Source: Thorsellia kenyensis
Lineage (GTDB): Bacteria > Pseudomonadota > Gammaproteobacteria > Enterobacterales > Thorselliaceae
Length of the DNA: 64,000 nucleotides
NCBI RefSeq assembly: GCF_042432445.1
Contig: NZ_JBHLXE010000100.1
Location: 124,001-188,000, forward strand
Direction: 5' to 3'
Shown here: positions 8,466-18,042 of the stretch, piece by piece
Position numbering within the stretch: the stretch's first letter is position 1
Layout of the letters: each line of letters begins with the position of its first letter
Translations under genes and position numbers: made by a program
Notes under the pieces: generated by a model
Databases searched by the model: none
What the model was told of the DNA's origin: nothing
What the model saw: only the letters and a program-made list of their open reading frames with translations

Positions 8466-9752
8466 CTAAAATTCCTTTTTTAGCCAATTTTTCATCTTAC
8501 TAAATACAGATTTTATCCTCACATTGGATGTTTTTTGACTAATATCTTCAGTAAAAACCCCTTTACCATAAAAAATTAAACCTAATGGCGTAGAAAATTC
8601 GGGTGTAGAAGCATAATCTGTCAAGCCTGTAATATTGTGTGGATAACCAATTCTCACCTGATTATGAAAAACTGCTTCTGCACATTCAACTAACCCCTCT
8701 ATCTGAGAAGCGCCTCCCGTGAGCACAAATCCTGCGGCTAATTGGTTCTTTATCCCCTTAGATTTCATGTAATTTTGAACTTTTAAAACTTCATTGTTAG
8801 CAAAAGTCAACAATTCAGTGTATCTTGCTTCAATTACGCCAGCTAAAATTTCTCTTTGTAGGCTTCTTGCTGGTCTTCCACCAACACTTGGCACTTCAAT
8901 CATGTCATCTCTAGCTATAGCAGAAGCTAGAGCGCATCCATATTTTATCTTTATGTCTTCAGCATCATTAAGCGGGGTGCTAAGGGCATAAGCAATATCA
9001 TAGGTTACCTGATTACCAGCATAAGGAATAACAGCAGAATGCCTTAAAAATCCACCTGTGTAGATACTGATATCCATGGTGCCCGCACCTATATCAATCA
9101 GGCAAACACCAAGATCTTTTTCATCTTCTGTTAATACACTATAAGAAGATGCTAAACCAGAAAATATAAGTTGATCGACATTTAAATCACATTTTTCAAC
9201 TGCTTTTGTTATATTTTTCGCCATATCGTTATGACAAGTAATTAAATGCACTTTTGCATGCATTCTAACCCCCGACAAGCCAATAGGGTTTTTTATTCCA
9301 TCTTGATGATCTATTTTAAAGTCTTGAGGAATAACGTGCAATATCCTATTTTCTTCACTCACGCGGACTGATTTGGCAGTATGTACTACATTGTGTACAT
9401 CTTCCTCAGTGACTTCATCATTAGCTATTGGCACCATTCCGATTTCATTTTGACAGTCAATATGTCTTCCTGATAAAGCCAGATAAACACTTGTAATAGC
9501 ACAATCAGCCATTAGCTCAGCATCTTCTACAGCTCTTCTGACGGAAGATACAACGGCCTCAAAATCATTCACTCCCCCTCTGTCAACTCCACGAGACGGG
9601 CTTCTACCCACTCCAATGATATTCACCATACCGTCTGGCAATATTTCACCAACGACAGCACTGACTTTAGCTGTACCTACTTCAAGGCCTACGACTAGTT
9701 TTTTTTCACCGTATAAGCCTAATTTTGCTTTTTTATCATTGAATTTACTCAT
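8466..9752 (-). CDS. ftsA: Cell division protein FtsA
   Basis: An actin-like ATPase that tethers FtsZ to the inner membrane and recruits later divisome proteins. The 428 residues begin with the VGLEVGTAKVSAVVGE phosphate-binding segment and contain LIDIGAGTMDISIY (phosphate 2) and GFVLTGGASQIEG (adenosine motif). The last residues, KNWLKKEF, form the amphipathic membrane-targeting helix. It lies between ftsQ and ftsZ in standard order. Unusually it is 160 bases downstream of ftsQ instead of abutting it. AGG lies about ten bases before the ATG. Confidence 0.98.
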   Translation of the reverse strand: MSKFNDKKAKLGLYGEKKLVVGLEVGTAKVSAVVGEILPDGMVNIIGVGRSPSRGVDRGGVNDFEAVVSSVRRAVEDAELMADCAITSVYLALSGRHIDCQNEIGMVPIANDEVTEEDVHNVVHTAKSVRVSEENRILHVIPQDFKIDHQDGIKNPIGLSGVRMHAKVHLITCHNDMAKNITKAVEKCDLNVDQLIFSGLASSYSVLTEDEKDLGVCLIDIGAGTMDISIYTGGFLRHSAVIPYAGNQVTYDIAYALSTPLNDAEDIKIKYGCALASAIARDDMIEVPSVGGRPARSLQREILAGVIEARYTELLTFANNEVLKVQNYMKSKGIKNQLAAGFVLTGGASQIEGLVECAEAVFHNQVRIGYPHNITGLTDYASTPEFSTPLGLIFYGKGVFTEDISQKTSNVRIKSVFSKMKNWLKKEF

Positions 9753-9912
9753 TTATCTCAACCTAGAATTCCTGTGTATATCTACATTCAGGTGCAGAAT
9801 CCTTTTTATTTTTCTCAAAATAATCTATTTAAGCGTATTTTTTTTTATTTCACAAGCACTTTAAAGCGTCAATGTAGCTATTTTATAACCTATTCATATC
9901 ATAACACAACTT

Positions 9913-10728
9913 TTATTCTTGCGCATTCACTTCCTGAGAAATATGCCATGAGATAGCTGCCCCTGTTTCATATCGCATATCTATTTTTTTTATTAATTGG
10001 CTGATTTCTGGTTTTTTCTCTAATTCTCTATAAATTGCCATGAATTTTTGAGCTCGGTTCACATAATCAGTTCTCCCTAACTCAATTTCAATAATTCTTT
10101 GTGCTGAATTCGAATTAAGTAGAACAGTCACAAGCCATGAATATCTGTCACTCATAGTGCTGCTAATTAAAATAATTTGATTCTTTTTAAATATATTTTG
10201 TAATTCATTAAACCCTTTTAATGATTCTTTCTCTAAACCTTCAGGACCAAAAAGAAAAACTAAAGGCTCTTTGACTGTCCTTTCAAAAGGAATGGTAAAA
10301 ACACTTCCATTAGCATCCATCAGGAAGTTTTTATTCCAGCGAACAACAGGTCTTTTTTCTTTTAAATCTATAATTAATTTATTGGGCCATCTTTTTTTTA
10401 AAGTTACTCTATCAAGCCAAGTCAATTTCTCAATTTGATTTCTTAAGAAATGAATATCTTGGTTCATTACTGTAGAAAGACGCCCTGATGAAAGTAAAGC
10501 CTCTCGGATATCTTCATCTGTGGTATATTTTCTTTCGCCAAGTATAACAATCTCTGCAATAGGTTGGCTTTTTTCGTCTCCCATCCAGTAATAAATTTTC
10601 ACCGAAGTCAGAACTAAAGACGCTATCAAGCATAAAAAAAACACAATACCGCTTATAAATTTAAAACTGCTCTTTTGATACAGTAACAATTCAGTGACTG
10701 TTTTCTTCCTTAATTTTGCGTGTACCAT
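9913..10728 (-). CDS. ftsQ: Cell division protein FtsQ
   Basis: A bitopic inner-membrane divisome protein that links FtsA-side components to the FtsBLWI complex. Of 271 residues, about 27-50 form one membrane segment. A periplasmic POTRA domain follows (about 55-125, with ILGERKYTTDEDIREAL) and then the FtsQ beta domain (to about 260). The order ddlB-ftsQ-ftsA is conserved. The gap to ddlB is 37 bases, and no clear ribosome binding site precedes the ATG, so translation may depend partly on the upstream gene. Confidence 0.95.
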   Translation of the reverse strand: MVHAKLRKKTVTELLLYQKSSFKFISGIVFFLCLIASLVLTSVKIYYWMGDEKSQPIAEIVILGERKYTTDEDIREALLSSGRLSTVMNQDIHFLRNQIEKLTWLDRVTLKKRWPNKLIIDLKEKRPVVRWNKNFLMDANGSVFTIPFERTVKEPLVFLFGPEGLEKESLKGFNELQNIFKKNQIILISSTMSDRYSWLVTVLLNSNSAQRIIEIELGRTDYVNRAQKFMAIYRELEKKPEISQLIKKIDMRYETGAAISWHISQEVNAQE

Positions 10729-10765
10729 AGAATCTTATTTATCACTCAATATTTTTAAAAATAAC

Positions 10766-11692
10766 TTAATCATGTTTTGCATTATTTAATATTTTTACGA
10801 CTAAATCGGAAAATGATTCACCTAATGTTAACGCTGATTTAGGGACTAAGCTATGTGATGTCATTCCTGGCGACGTGTTGATTTCTAATAGCATGAACTG
10901 GCCTTTTGCATTTTGCATTAAATCTACTCTTCCCCACCCTTCACAGCCTATGACTTCATAAGCTTTGAATGCTAAATTTTTTATCTCTTGTTCTTGCTCT
11001 TTTGGTAATTCACTTGGACACAGATAATGAGTATTATTCAAAACATATTTGGCTTCATAGTCATAAAATGCATTTTGAGATTGGATTCGAATTGAAGGAT
11101 ATACATCTTTCAATACAACAGGTACCGAAAATTCATCTCCCGATAAATAAGATTCTATTAAAATTAAATTATCAAATTCAAAGGCAACTTCTAACGCCGT
11201 TTTAAGCTGGCTATATTCATCCACTTTTGAAACGCCAACACTTGAACCTTCACTGTTAGGTTTAATAAATACAGGCAATCCAAGGTGTGCTATTGTTTCT
11301 ATCAATTGTTCATATTGAATTTCCTGATATTCATTTTTAGTCAAAGCGATATAGTCAGCTACAGGCAAACCTGCCGCTTTCCACAGTACCTTACAAAAAT
11401 GTTTGTTCATACCTACAGCGCACGCTTGAACACCACTGCCAGTATATGGAATCTTTAGATAATCTAATACACCCTGAATAGTGCCATTTTCTCCATCACT
11501 ACCATGCAAAGCAATGAATGCTGAAGTAATACCTTTTTCTTTTAAGTGTGTAATATCGTCTATTGAGGGATCTATAGCAATTGCATCAATACCTTTTTCC
11601 AAAAGTGCATTGAGTACAGCTTTACCAGAATTAAGCGAAACTTCTCTTTCAGAGCTGTTTCCTCCCATTAATACAGCAACTTTTGTTAACAT
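10766..11692 (-). CDS. ddlB: D-alanine--D-alanine ligase (DdlB type)
   Basis: An ATP-grasp ligase that makes the D-Ala-D-Ala dipeptide for MurF. Conserved blocks are VLMGGNSSEREVSLNSG near the N terminus, ALHGSDGENGTIQG, KPNSEGSSVGVSK in the ATP site and LEINTSPGMTSHSLVP at the C-terminal metal site. The open frame extends to 11728, but ATG 11692 (MLTKVAVLMGG) matches the family start and has AAGGA ten bases upstream, giving 308 residues. It is 39 bases downstream of murC. Confidence 0.97.
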   Translation of the reverse strand: MLTKVAVLMGGNSSEREVSLNSGKAVLNALLEKGIDAIAIDPSIDDITHLKEKGITSAFIALHGSDGENGTIQGVLDYLKIPYTGSGVQACAVGMNKHFCKVLWKAAGLPVADYIALTKNEYQEIQYEQLIETIAHLGLPVFIKPNSEGSSVGVSKVDEYSQLKTALEVAFEFDNLILIESYLSGDEFSVPVVLKDVYPSIRIQSQNAFYDYEAKYVLNNTHYLCPSELPKEQEQEIKNLAFKAYEVIGCEGWGRVDLMQNAKGQFMLLEINTSPGMTSHSLVPKSALTLGESFSDLVVKILNNAKHD

Positions 11693-11731
11693 GATACGAC
11701 CATCCTTTATTACTGAATATAAATTCATCGA

Positions 11732-13186
11732 TTATATTATACTATTGAGTTCATTATCCGCTAATATTTTTGCAACCTTGCCGACATTACCAGCGCCTTG
11801 AACTAAAATCAGATCATTATCATGTAAAAGAGGAGCTAAAATTGTAGGGACATCTTCTATAAGTTGAACGTAAATAGGATCCAGTTTTCCTCGCCCTCTT
11901 ATAGCTCTACACAATGCCCTACTATCTGCTCCAGCTATAGGTTGCTCACCTGCACTATACACATCTAACATCAGTAATAAATCTACCTGCCCCAGCACAT
12001 GTACAAAATCATCATAAAGATCGCGGGTCCTTGAATATCTGTGTGGTTGAAAGATCATTACAATCCTTTTATCAGGCCATCCTTGTCTTGCTGCATCAAT
12101 AGTCGCTTGCACTTCAGTAGGATGATGCCCATAGTCATCAACAAGTAGCGCCTTGCCTGCTTGACCATTAACAGGAAAAAGTGGATATTCCCCCAGAATA
12201 TCAAAACGACGCCCGGTGCCTTGAAATTGAGTTAAAGCTCTTAATATTGCATCATCATCTATATTATCTTCTATCGCGACACTTATCGCTGCCGTGGCAT
12301 TTAGCGCATTATGCTGACCTGGGGCATTTAGGTTAACTTGTAAAGGTTGATTGTCACGCCTGTGAACAATAAATTGTGTTTTGGATCCTTGTTGTTTAAA
12401 ATCTGAAATACGAACATCCGCATCTTCATGAAAACCATAAGTGGTTACATATCGACCAATCGTTGGTAATATTTCTCTTATCAGAGGTGAATCGATGCAT
12501 ACTACTGCTCTGCCATAAAAAGGGAGATTATGTAAAAATCTTATAAATGTTTGTTTTAAATTTTCCACATCCCCCTGATAAGTTTCCATATGATCTTCTT
12601 CAATATTGGTAACTACTGAAACCATGGGTTGTAAATGTAAAAAAGAAGCATCACTTTCATCTGCTTCGGCAATCAGATAACGACTTATACCTAGTCTTGC
12701 ATGAGTACCCGCCGATTTAACCAATCCACCATTAACAAATGTAGGATCTAGACCTGCTTCTGCATAAATATTAGTTATCATTGCCGTAGTCGTGGTTTTA
12801 CCATGCGTACCAGCAATTGCTATACCGTAACGGTAGCGCATAAGTTCAGCTAACATTTCTGCCCGTCTTATAACTGGAATTCTTGCTTCTCTGGCCGCTT
12901 TAATTTCGGGATTATCTTCATTTATTGCACTAGATACAACAACAACACTTGCTCCAGTAATATTATCGGGTTTATGATTAAAATAAATACTTACCCCAAG
13001 CGTTTTTAAGTGTTCTGTTACACTATTTGGAGATAAATCTGACCCACTAATTATATACCCTTCATTTGCTAATACTTCAGCTATTCCTCCCATACCCGCA
13101 CCGCCGATACCCACAAAATGGATATGCTTAACTTTATGCATTTCAGGGATGATAGCTCTTAAACGGGTAATTGCTTCTATATTCAC
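11732..13186 (-). CDS. murC: UDP-N-acetylmuramate--L-alanine ligase
   Basis: It adds L-Ala to UDP-MurNAc, the first amino-acid step of murein precursor synthesis. The 484 residues contain HIHFVGIGGAGMGGIAEVL for UDP binding, AGTHGKTTTTAM as the ATP P-loop, EADESDASF and DDYGHHPTEV. The start is GTG at 13186, with AAGGAAG about six bases upstream. The first residues, MNIEAITRLRAIIPEM, agree well with the E. coli N terminus, supporting the GTG. The neighbours murG and ddlB are in standard dcw order. Confidence 0.98.
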   Translation of the reverse strand: MNIEAITRLRAIIPEMHKVKHIHFVGIGGAGMGGIAEVLANEGYIISGSDLSPNSVTEHLKTLGVSIYFNHKPDNITGASVVVVSSAINEDNPEIKAAREARIPVIRRAEMLAELMRYRYGIAIAGTHGKTTTTAMITNIYAEAGLDPTFVNGGLVKSAGTHARLGISRYLIAEADESDASFLHLQPMVSVVTNIEEDHMETYQGDVENLKQTFIRFLHNLPFYGRAVVCIDSPLIREILPTIGRYVTTYGFHEDADVRISDFKQQGSKTQFIVHRRDNQPLQVNLNAPGQHNALNATAAISVAIEDNIDDDAILRALTQFQGTGRRFDILGEYPLFPVNGQAGKALLVDDYGHHPTEVQATIDAARQGWPDKRIVMIFQPHRYSRTRDLYDDFVHVLGQVDLLLMLDVYSAGEQPIAGADSRALCRAIRGRGKLDPIYVQLIEDVPTILAPLLHDNDLILVQGAGNVGKVAKILADNELNSII

Positions 13187-13276
13187 GTCACTTCCTTTAA
13201 TTAAATATCTTATGTCTCAATTTAAACCTCTTTATTTTACTAAATAGGCTATGTCTTTCAGTTATTTTATAAATAG

Positions 13277-14344
13277 CTATTTTTTTATTTCTATGAGTTT
13301 ATTGGCGACGAGCTCTGTTGCATTTTTTTGCACTTGTGCTTTAGATTTATGGGCCATTTCAATCAATTTTTCTCTATCAAGCTCGTGTATAATTTGAATC
13401 AATTTATCTGTTGTTAATACATTTTGTTCAACAATAATTGCCGCACCATTATTTGCCAGCCATTTGGCGTTATGAAGTTGTTGATTATCTTTATGCATGA
13501 AAGGCACAAAAATAGCAGGTAATCCCACAACTGCAAGTTCGCTCACAGTTAACGCACCTGACCGACAAATCACTAAATCTGCATTTAAATAGGCTTTTTC
13601 CATATCATTAATGAATTCGTGAATTTCATATTGCTTTACCCCTAGCTCATCATATTTTTCTTTTACTTTATCAAAGTTATTTTTTCCAACTTGATGATAA
13701 AAAATAGTACTTTCTTCAAGTGCTTTAGCAACAAAAGGGATTGTATCATTTAAAATTTTAGCCCCTTGGCTTCCCCCAATAACAAGAATCAGTAGCTTAT
13801 CTTTTCTGGGAAGATATCTTTCTTCTATGGAGGGGAGTGAAAAAAGCTCTTTTCTTACAGGATTACCCACCGTTTTTGCTTTGCTTTCTAAAAATGCGCT
13901 ACCAAAAGCTTGCATAACTTCAGTCGCAATATAGCTCAACCATTTATTTGTTACGCCAGCAACGCCATTTTGTTCATGAATAAGTAATGGAGTTTTCGAA
14001 AGATAAGCGGCTACACCGCCTGGCCCTGAAACATACCCTCCCATACCGAGTACAACATCAGGTTTAACAGTATTAATCACTTTTTTTGCTTGAAAAATAG
14101 CTTTTAATAGCATTAATGGAGCCGATAATAGCCTGGTTAATCCTTTACCTTTAAGTCCTTGCACTTCGATAAAATTGATCTTGATTCCATATTGTGGTAC
14201 CAATGTTGCTTCCATTCTATCTTTTGTTCCAAGCCATTGTACTTCCCAGCCTAATTCTTTTAAGTGTTGTGCAACCGCTAAAGCAGGAAATATATGGCCT
14301 CCGGTACCACCGGCCATGACTAATAGACAAGGTGTTTTACTCAT
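13277..14344 (-). CDS. murG: UDP-GlcNAc:lipid I N-acetylglucosaminyltransferase
   Basis: A peripheral inner-membrane GT28 transferase that converts lipid I to lipid II. The 355 residues have the N-terminal glycine-rich loop MAGGTGGHIFPAL, the second G loop VLGMGGYVSGPGG, HEQNGVAG, and the donor-site VIGGSQGAKILND and CRSGALTVSEL. Its ATG overlaps the ftsW stop by four bases (ATGA), so it is translationally coupled. A 90-base gap separates it from murC. Confidence 0.98.
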   Translation of the reverse strand: MSKTPCLLVMAGGTGGHIFPALAVAQHLKELGWEVQWLGTKDRMEATLVPQYGIKINFIEVQGLKGKGLTRLLSAPLMLLKAIFQAKKVINTVKPDVVLGMGGYVSGPGGVAAYLSKTPLLIHEQNGVAGVTNKWLSYIATEVMQAFGSAFLESKAKTVGNPVRKELFSLPSIEERYLPRKDKLLILVIGGSQGAKILNDTIPFVAKALEESTIFYHQVGKNNFDKVKEKYDELGVKQYEIHEFINDMEKAYLNADLVICRSGALTVSELAVVGLPAIFVPFMHKDNQQLHNAKWLANNGAAIIVEQNVLTTDKLIQIIHELDREKLIEMAHKSKAQVQKNATELVANKLIEIKK

Positions 14345-15528
14345 CCTCGACTCCCTTTAACAAAAGCTTGTGCATCACTTAATCTCGCTTCATAATCAAT
14401 TCGTATAAGTAAAGCGACAGCTGTCGTCATCACTAATAAGCTCGATCCACCATAGCTAATAAGAGGTAACGTCAAACCTTTCGTTGGTAACATACCTGCT
14501 GCTGCACCGATATTAATGAATGTCTGCAAACTAAACCATATAGCTATGGCAAATGACAGATACGCGCCATAATATTTTTCTTGCATCATGCTTTTTTTAG
14601 TAATGATAAATGCTCTTACAATCAACAAAATTAAAAGAGAAATAGTAACCATAACTCCTACGTATCCTAACTCCTCAGCTAATATAGCGAAGACAAAATC
14701 CGTGTGTGGTTCGGGTAAATAATCTAATTTTTGGATAGAGTTACCGATCCCTTCTCCAAATCCCCCTCCACGACCAAATGCCATAAGAGAATTTGTTAAT
14801 TGATACCCTTCGTTATACATTCTGTCTTTGTCCCAAGGATCTAAGTACGAAGAAAGTCTTTTCAATCTATAAGGGGATTTTAATATCAATTGCACAAAAG
14901 CTAAAAAACCCAAAACTAATAAAATGACAAACTGATATAATTTAGCTCCCGAGATAAAAAGTAGTGCGAGACAAGTACAATATAAGACAAATACTGTACC
15001 AAAATCTGGTTGGCTTAATAGGAGTATGGCAAGAGCAAGAATAACTATTTGGGGTTTAAAAAAAGCCCAAGCGCTTTGCTGTACTTCATCTTGCTTTCTT
15101 GTTAAATAGCTTGGCAGATAGCAAAAAAGACCTAATTTAGCAAATTCAGCAGGCTGAATATTAAAAAGACCAAGATTTAACCAGCGTTTCGCACCATTAA
15201 CTTCATTACCTATAACAAGAACGAGTACAAGCAGAAAAAAGCATCCAATGAGTATAAAACCACTGCTTCTTTCTAAAAAATCGATAGTAACATTTAGGGC
15301 AAAAATTCCTCCTAGCAATGCAACTGCTATGTAAGCAATATCTCTTTTTGCATAATGAGTCATATCGCCTGAATGATTATATACAGATGCGGAGGTGACA
15401 ATTAAAAAGCCTATGGCTAAGAGTAAAAATGAAGTCCAAAGCAATGTGCTATCATAGAGCCTATTTGGGCGATTTTTTGTGGCCCTTTTAAAACTAAATA
15501 GATTGAATTTAAAAAACTTTGTGAACAT
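14341..15528 (-). CDS. ftsW: Lipid II polymerase FtsW (SEDS family)
   Basis: A SEDS glycosyltransferase that polymerises septal glycan together with FtsI. The 395 residues have about ten membrane segments and a charged cytoplasmic N terminus of about 25 residues. The catalytic-loop region and family blocks NGAKRWLNLG, QPAEFAK, PEPHTDFVFAILAEELGY and LPLISYGGSS are present. It sits between murD and murG in standard order and overlaps murG by four bases. Confidence 0.97.
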   Translation of the reverse strand: MFTKFFKFNLFSFKRATKNRPNRLYDSTLLWTSFLLLAIGFLIVTSASVYNHSGDMTHYAKRDIAYIAVALLGGIFALNVTIDFLERSSGFILIGCFFLLVLVLVIGNEVNGAKRWLNLGLFNIQPAEFAKLGLFCYLPSYLTRKQDEVQQSAWAFFKPQIVILALAILLLSQPDFGTVFVLYCTCLALLFISGAKLYQFVILLVLGFLAFVQLILKSPYRLKRLSSYLDPWDKDRMYNEGYQLTNSLMAFGRGGGFGEGIGNSIQKLDYLPEPHTDFVFAILAEELGYVGVMVTISLLILLIVRAFIITKKSMMQEKYYGAYLSFAIAIWFSLQTFINIGAAAGMLPTKGLTLPLISYGGSSLLVMTTAVALLIRIDYEARLSDAQAFVKGSRG

Positions 15529-15568
15529 ATCGAGCCTTGGAATACATTAAATATTTAATATCATTAAA

Positions 15569-16891
15569 TTAAGAAAGTTGATTTGCAAGCTCTATAAATA
15601 CTTGACCTCTATGTTCATAATTTTTAAATTGGTCTAAACTTGCACATGCAGGAGAAAGAATAATCCAATCTCCTTCAACGGCATTTTTTCTTGCTAGTTG
15701 CATCGCTTCTTCAAGCGTCTCAACAAAAACACTATTTTCTGGCGAGAGACTTTGAATTTTTTGCCCATCTTGTCCAAAACAATAAATTTGTTTTTTGCCA
15801 TCTTTTAGGATTGGAATCAAAGGAGTTAAATTAGCAGATTTACTGTCTCCTCCCATCAGTAAATGTATTTTTCCTTCTCTATTAAAATCTTTAAGGGCGG
15901 CAATAACACTACCCACATTAGTTGCTTTTGAGTCATTGACCCAGGTGATCCCGTTTGCCTCGTGCACTACAGAGAAACGATGAGCTAAACCTGAAAAATG
16001 CTTAAGTGTTTCAATGCAGCTTTTGGGGTCGATACCCACAGTTTTTGCTAATGCAAGTGCAGCGAGTATATTCAAATAATTATGGTAACCTTTCAATGCA
16101 ACCTCTGTGCATTGCATTAGGGGCTTATTATCGGCTATTAGCCATTCTTCACCCTCAATTTTTTCTATTCGATAAGGACTATTTGTACCACCAAAATCAA
16201 CTAAGCTTTGTGATTCATTCGTTTTAGGGCGTGTATGGGCGTCATTTACAAAATAGACAGTTGTTTGAGCTTTATTATATATTCGGTGCTTCGCTGTAAT
16301 ATAATTTTCGATGTTATCTGCATAGCGATCTAAGTGATCTTCACTGATATTTAAAATAGTTGCCGCTTTTGCTTTTAGACTGTAGGTTGTTTCTAATTGG
16401 AAACTTGATAATTCAAGGACATAAAGGTCGTGTTTATCTTCTAAAAAAGAGAGTACAGGCAAACCTATGTTACCACCAACTGCCGTTTTTATTCTGTTAC
16501 TAATCGCCATTTGCCCGACTAAGCTTGTTACAGTACTTTTACCGTTAGAGCCCGTAATTGCAATGATTTGAGCATTTGCATTGTTTACTTCACGGCAAAA
16601 AAGCTCAATATCTCCAACCACTTCAATTCCTTTTTTGATCGCTTCTTGAATTTCAGGGGTAGCTAAAGGAACACCAGGACTGACCACTAATAAATCAGCG
16701 TCAAGAACCCAATCTAGTTTTATAGAGCCTGTATGAACTTCTATTTCTTTAGGGATAGTACTTAACCCTGTGGGGCTTTTACGTGTATCTATTAATCTAG
16801 GGTTGATACCTTTTGACATAAAATAATCTAAGCAAGATAAGCCCGTTAGCCCCAATCCAATAATAACAACTTTTTTATTTTGATAGTCCAT
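15569..16891 (-). CDS. murD: UDP-N-acetylmuramoyl-L-alanine--D-glutamate ligase
   Basis: It adds D-Glu to UDP-MurNAc-L-Ala. The 440 residues show the N-terminal Rossmann loop VIIGLGLTGLSCLDYF, the ATP P-loop ITGSNGKSTVTSLV, ELSSFQLETT, LNISEDHLDRY and the C-terminal LSPACASLDQFKNYE block. The start is ATG 16891. It is 65 bases downstream of mraY and 40 bases upstream of ftsW. Confidence 0.98.
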   Translation of the reverse strand: MDYQNKKVVIIGLGLTGLSCLDYFMSKGINPRLIDTRKSPTGLSTIPKEIEVHTGSIKLDWVLDADLLVVSPGVPLATPEIQEAIKKGIEVVGDIELFCREVNNANAQIIAITGSNGKSTVTSLVGQMAISNRIKTAVGGNIGLPVLSFLEDKHDLYVLELSSFQLETTYSLKAKAATILNISEDHLDRYADNIENYITAKHRIYNKAQTTVYFVNDAHTRPKTNESQSLVDFGGTNSPYRIEKIEGEEWLIADNKPLMQCTEVALKGYHNYLNILAALALAKTVGIDPKSCIETLKHFSGLAHRFSVVHEANGITWVNDSKATNVGSVIAALKDFNREGKIHLLMGGDSKSANLTPLIPILKDGKKQIYCFGQDGQKIQSLSPENSVFVETLEEAMQLARKNAVEGDWIILSPACASLDQFKNYEHRGQVFIELANQLS

Positions 16892-16956
16892 TTTACAACC
16901 TTTAAATAAATAGATGTAATATTAAAAGCCCTTTACCAAAGTTATTCGTTAAGTGA

Positions 16957-18039
16957 TTAACGAATTTTAAGGGTGGCTAGACCAATTAAAACTAGCATAA
17001 GTGATATTATCCAAAAACGAACAATCACTCTTGGTTCAGGCCATCCTTTGAGTTCATAATGATGGTGAATAGGTGCCATTCTAAAAATTCTTTGTCCTCT
17101 TAACTTAAATGATCCTACTTGAAGTATAACTGATAAGGCTTCAATGACAAAGACTCCCCCCATGATGACTAATAAAAATTCTTGCCTTAACAATACAGCA
17201 ATGATCCCTAATGCGCCACCGAGAGCTAATGAACCAACATCGCCCATAAATACCTGAGCAGGATAAGTATTAAACCATAGAAAACCTAATCCTGCACCGA
17301 CAATTGCAGTACAAATTATAACAAGCTCACTGGCATATTTTAAATGCGGAATATGTAAATGTGCAGAGTAGATACTATTACCTGTTAAATATGCTACCAC
17401 CCCCAATCCTGACGCTACAAGTACTGTAGGCATAATTGCCAATCCATCCAATCCATCAGTTAAGTTAACAGCGTTACCGGTTCCTACAATCGTAAAATAA
17501 GAAAGTATAATAAATAAAAATCCTAATTGAGGCATGACATCTTTGAAAAAGGGAACGACCAGAGCCGTTGCAAGAGTATCCTTACCATTAATATAGAGCA
17601 AAAAAGAGGCAATAATAGCAACAGCAGACATCCAAAAATATTTCCAACGGGCGATGAGGCCTTTGCTATTTTTTCTGACAACCTTTAGATAATCGTCCGC
17701 AAATCCAATTGCACCAAAAGAAAATGTTACAAATAAAGCATACCAAATATAAGGATTTGATAAATCTGCCCATAAAAATACAGTAACGGCGATGGAAAGT
17801 AAAATCATGATGCCGCCCATAGTTGGTGTACCATCTTTCTTCAAATGTGATTCTGGTCCATCATTTCTTACGACTTGTCCAATTTGCAAATTGCGCAAGT
17901 ATTTTATCACTCGCGGACCAAGCCACAGAGAGATAATCAAAGCAGTCAATAATCCCACTATGGCTCTAAACGTTAAATAAGAAATAACATTAAAAAATGT
18001 AAAATGTGGGACAAGAATATCTGCCAGCCAAACTAACAT
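16957..18039 (-). CDS. mraY: Phospho-N-acetylmuramoyl-pentapeptide transferase
   Basis: A polytopic inner-membrane enzyme that moves phospho-MurNAc-pentapeptide onto undecaprenyl phosphate to give lipid I. It has 360 residues, the same as E. coli. Signature blocks are KKDGTPTMGGIMIL, FGAIGFADDYLKV (catalytic Asp pair), NAVNLTDGLDGLAI, VFMGDVGSLALGGALG and MAPIHHHYELKGW. AGAGGT precedes the ATG by about six bases. It starts three bases after the murF stop, so the two are probably coupled. Confidence 0.98.
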   Translation of the reverse strand: MLVWLADILVPHFTFFNVISYLTFRAIVGLLTALIISLWLGPRVIKYLRNLQIGQVVRNDGPESHLKKDGTPTMGGIMILLSIAVTVFLWADLSNPYIWYALFVTFSFGAIGFADDYLKVVRKNSKGLIARWKYFWMSAVAIIASFLLYINGKDTLATALVVPFFKDVMPQLGFLFIILSYFTIVGTGNAVNLTDGLDGLAIMPTVLVASGLGVVAYLTGNSIYSAHLHIPHLKYASELVIICTAIVGAGLGFLWFNTYPAQVFMGDVGSLALGGALGIIAVLLRQEFLLVIMGGVFVIEALSVILQVGSFKLRGQRIFRMAPIHHHYELKGWPEPRVIVRFWIISLMLVLIGLATLKIR

Positions 18040-18042
18040 GTA

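Noticed and set aside
9774..9956. Small plus-strand frame in the ftsQ-ftsA gap
   Set aside because: It runs into ftsQ antisense, lacks a ribosome binding site and its composition is only what AT-rich spacer gives.
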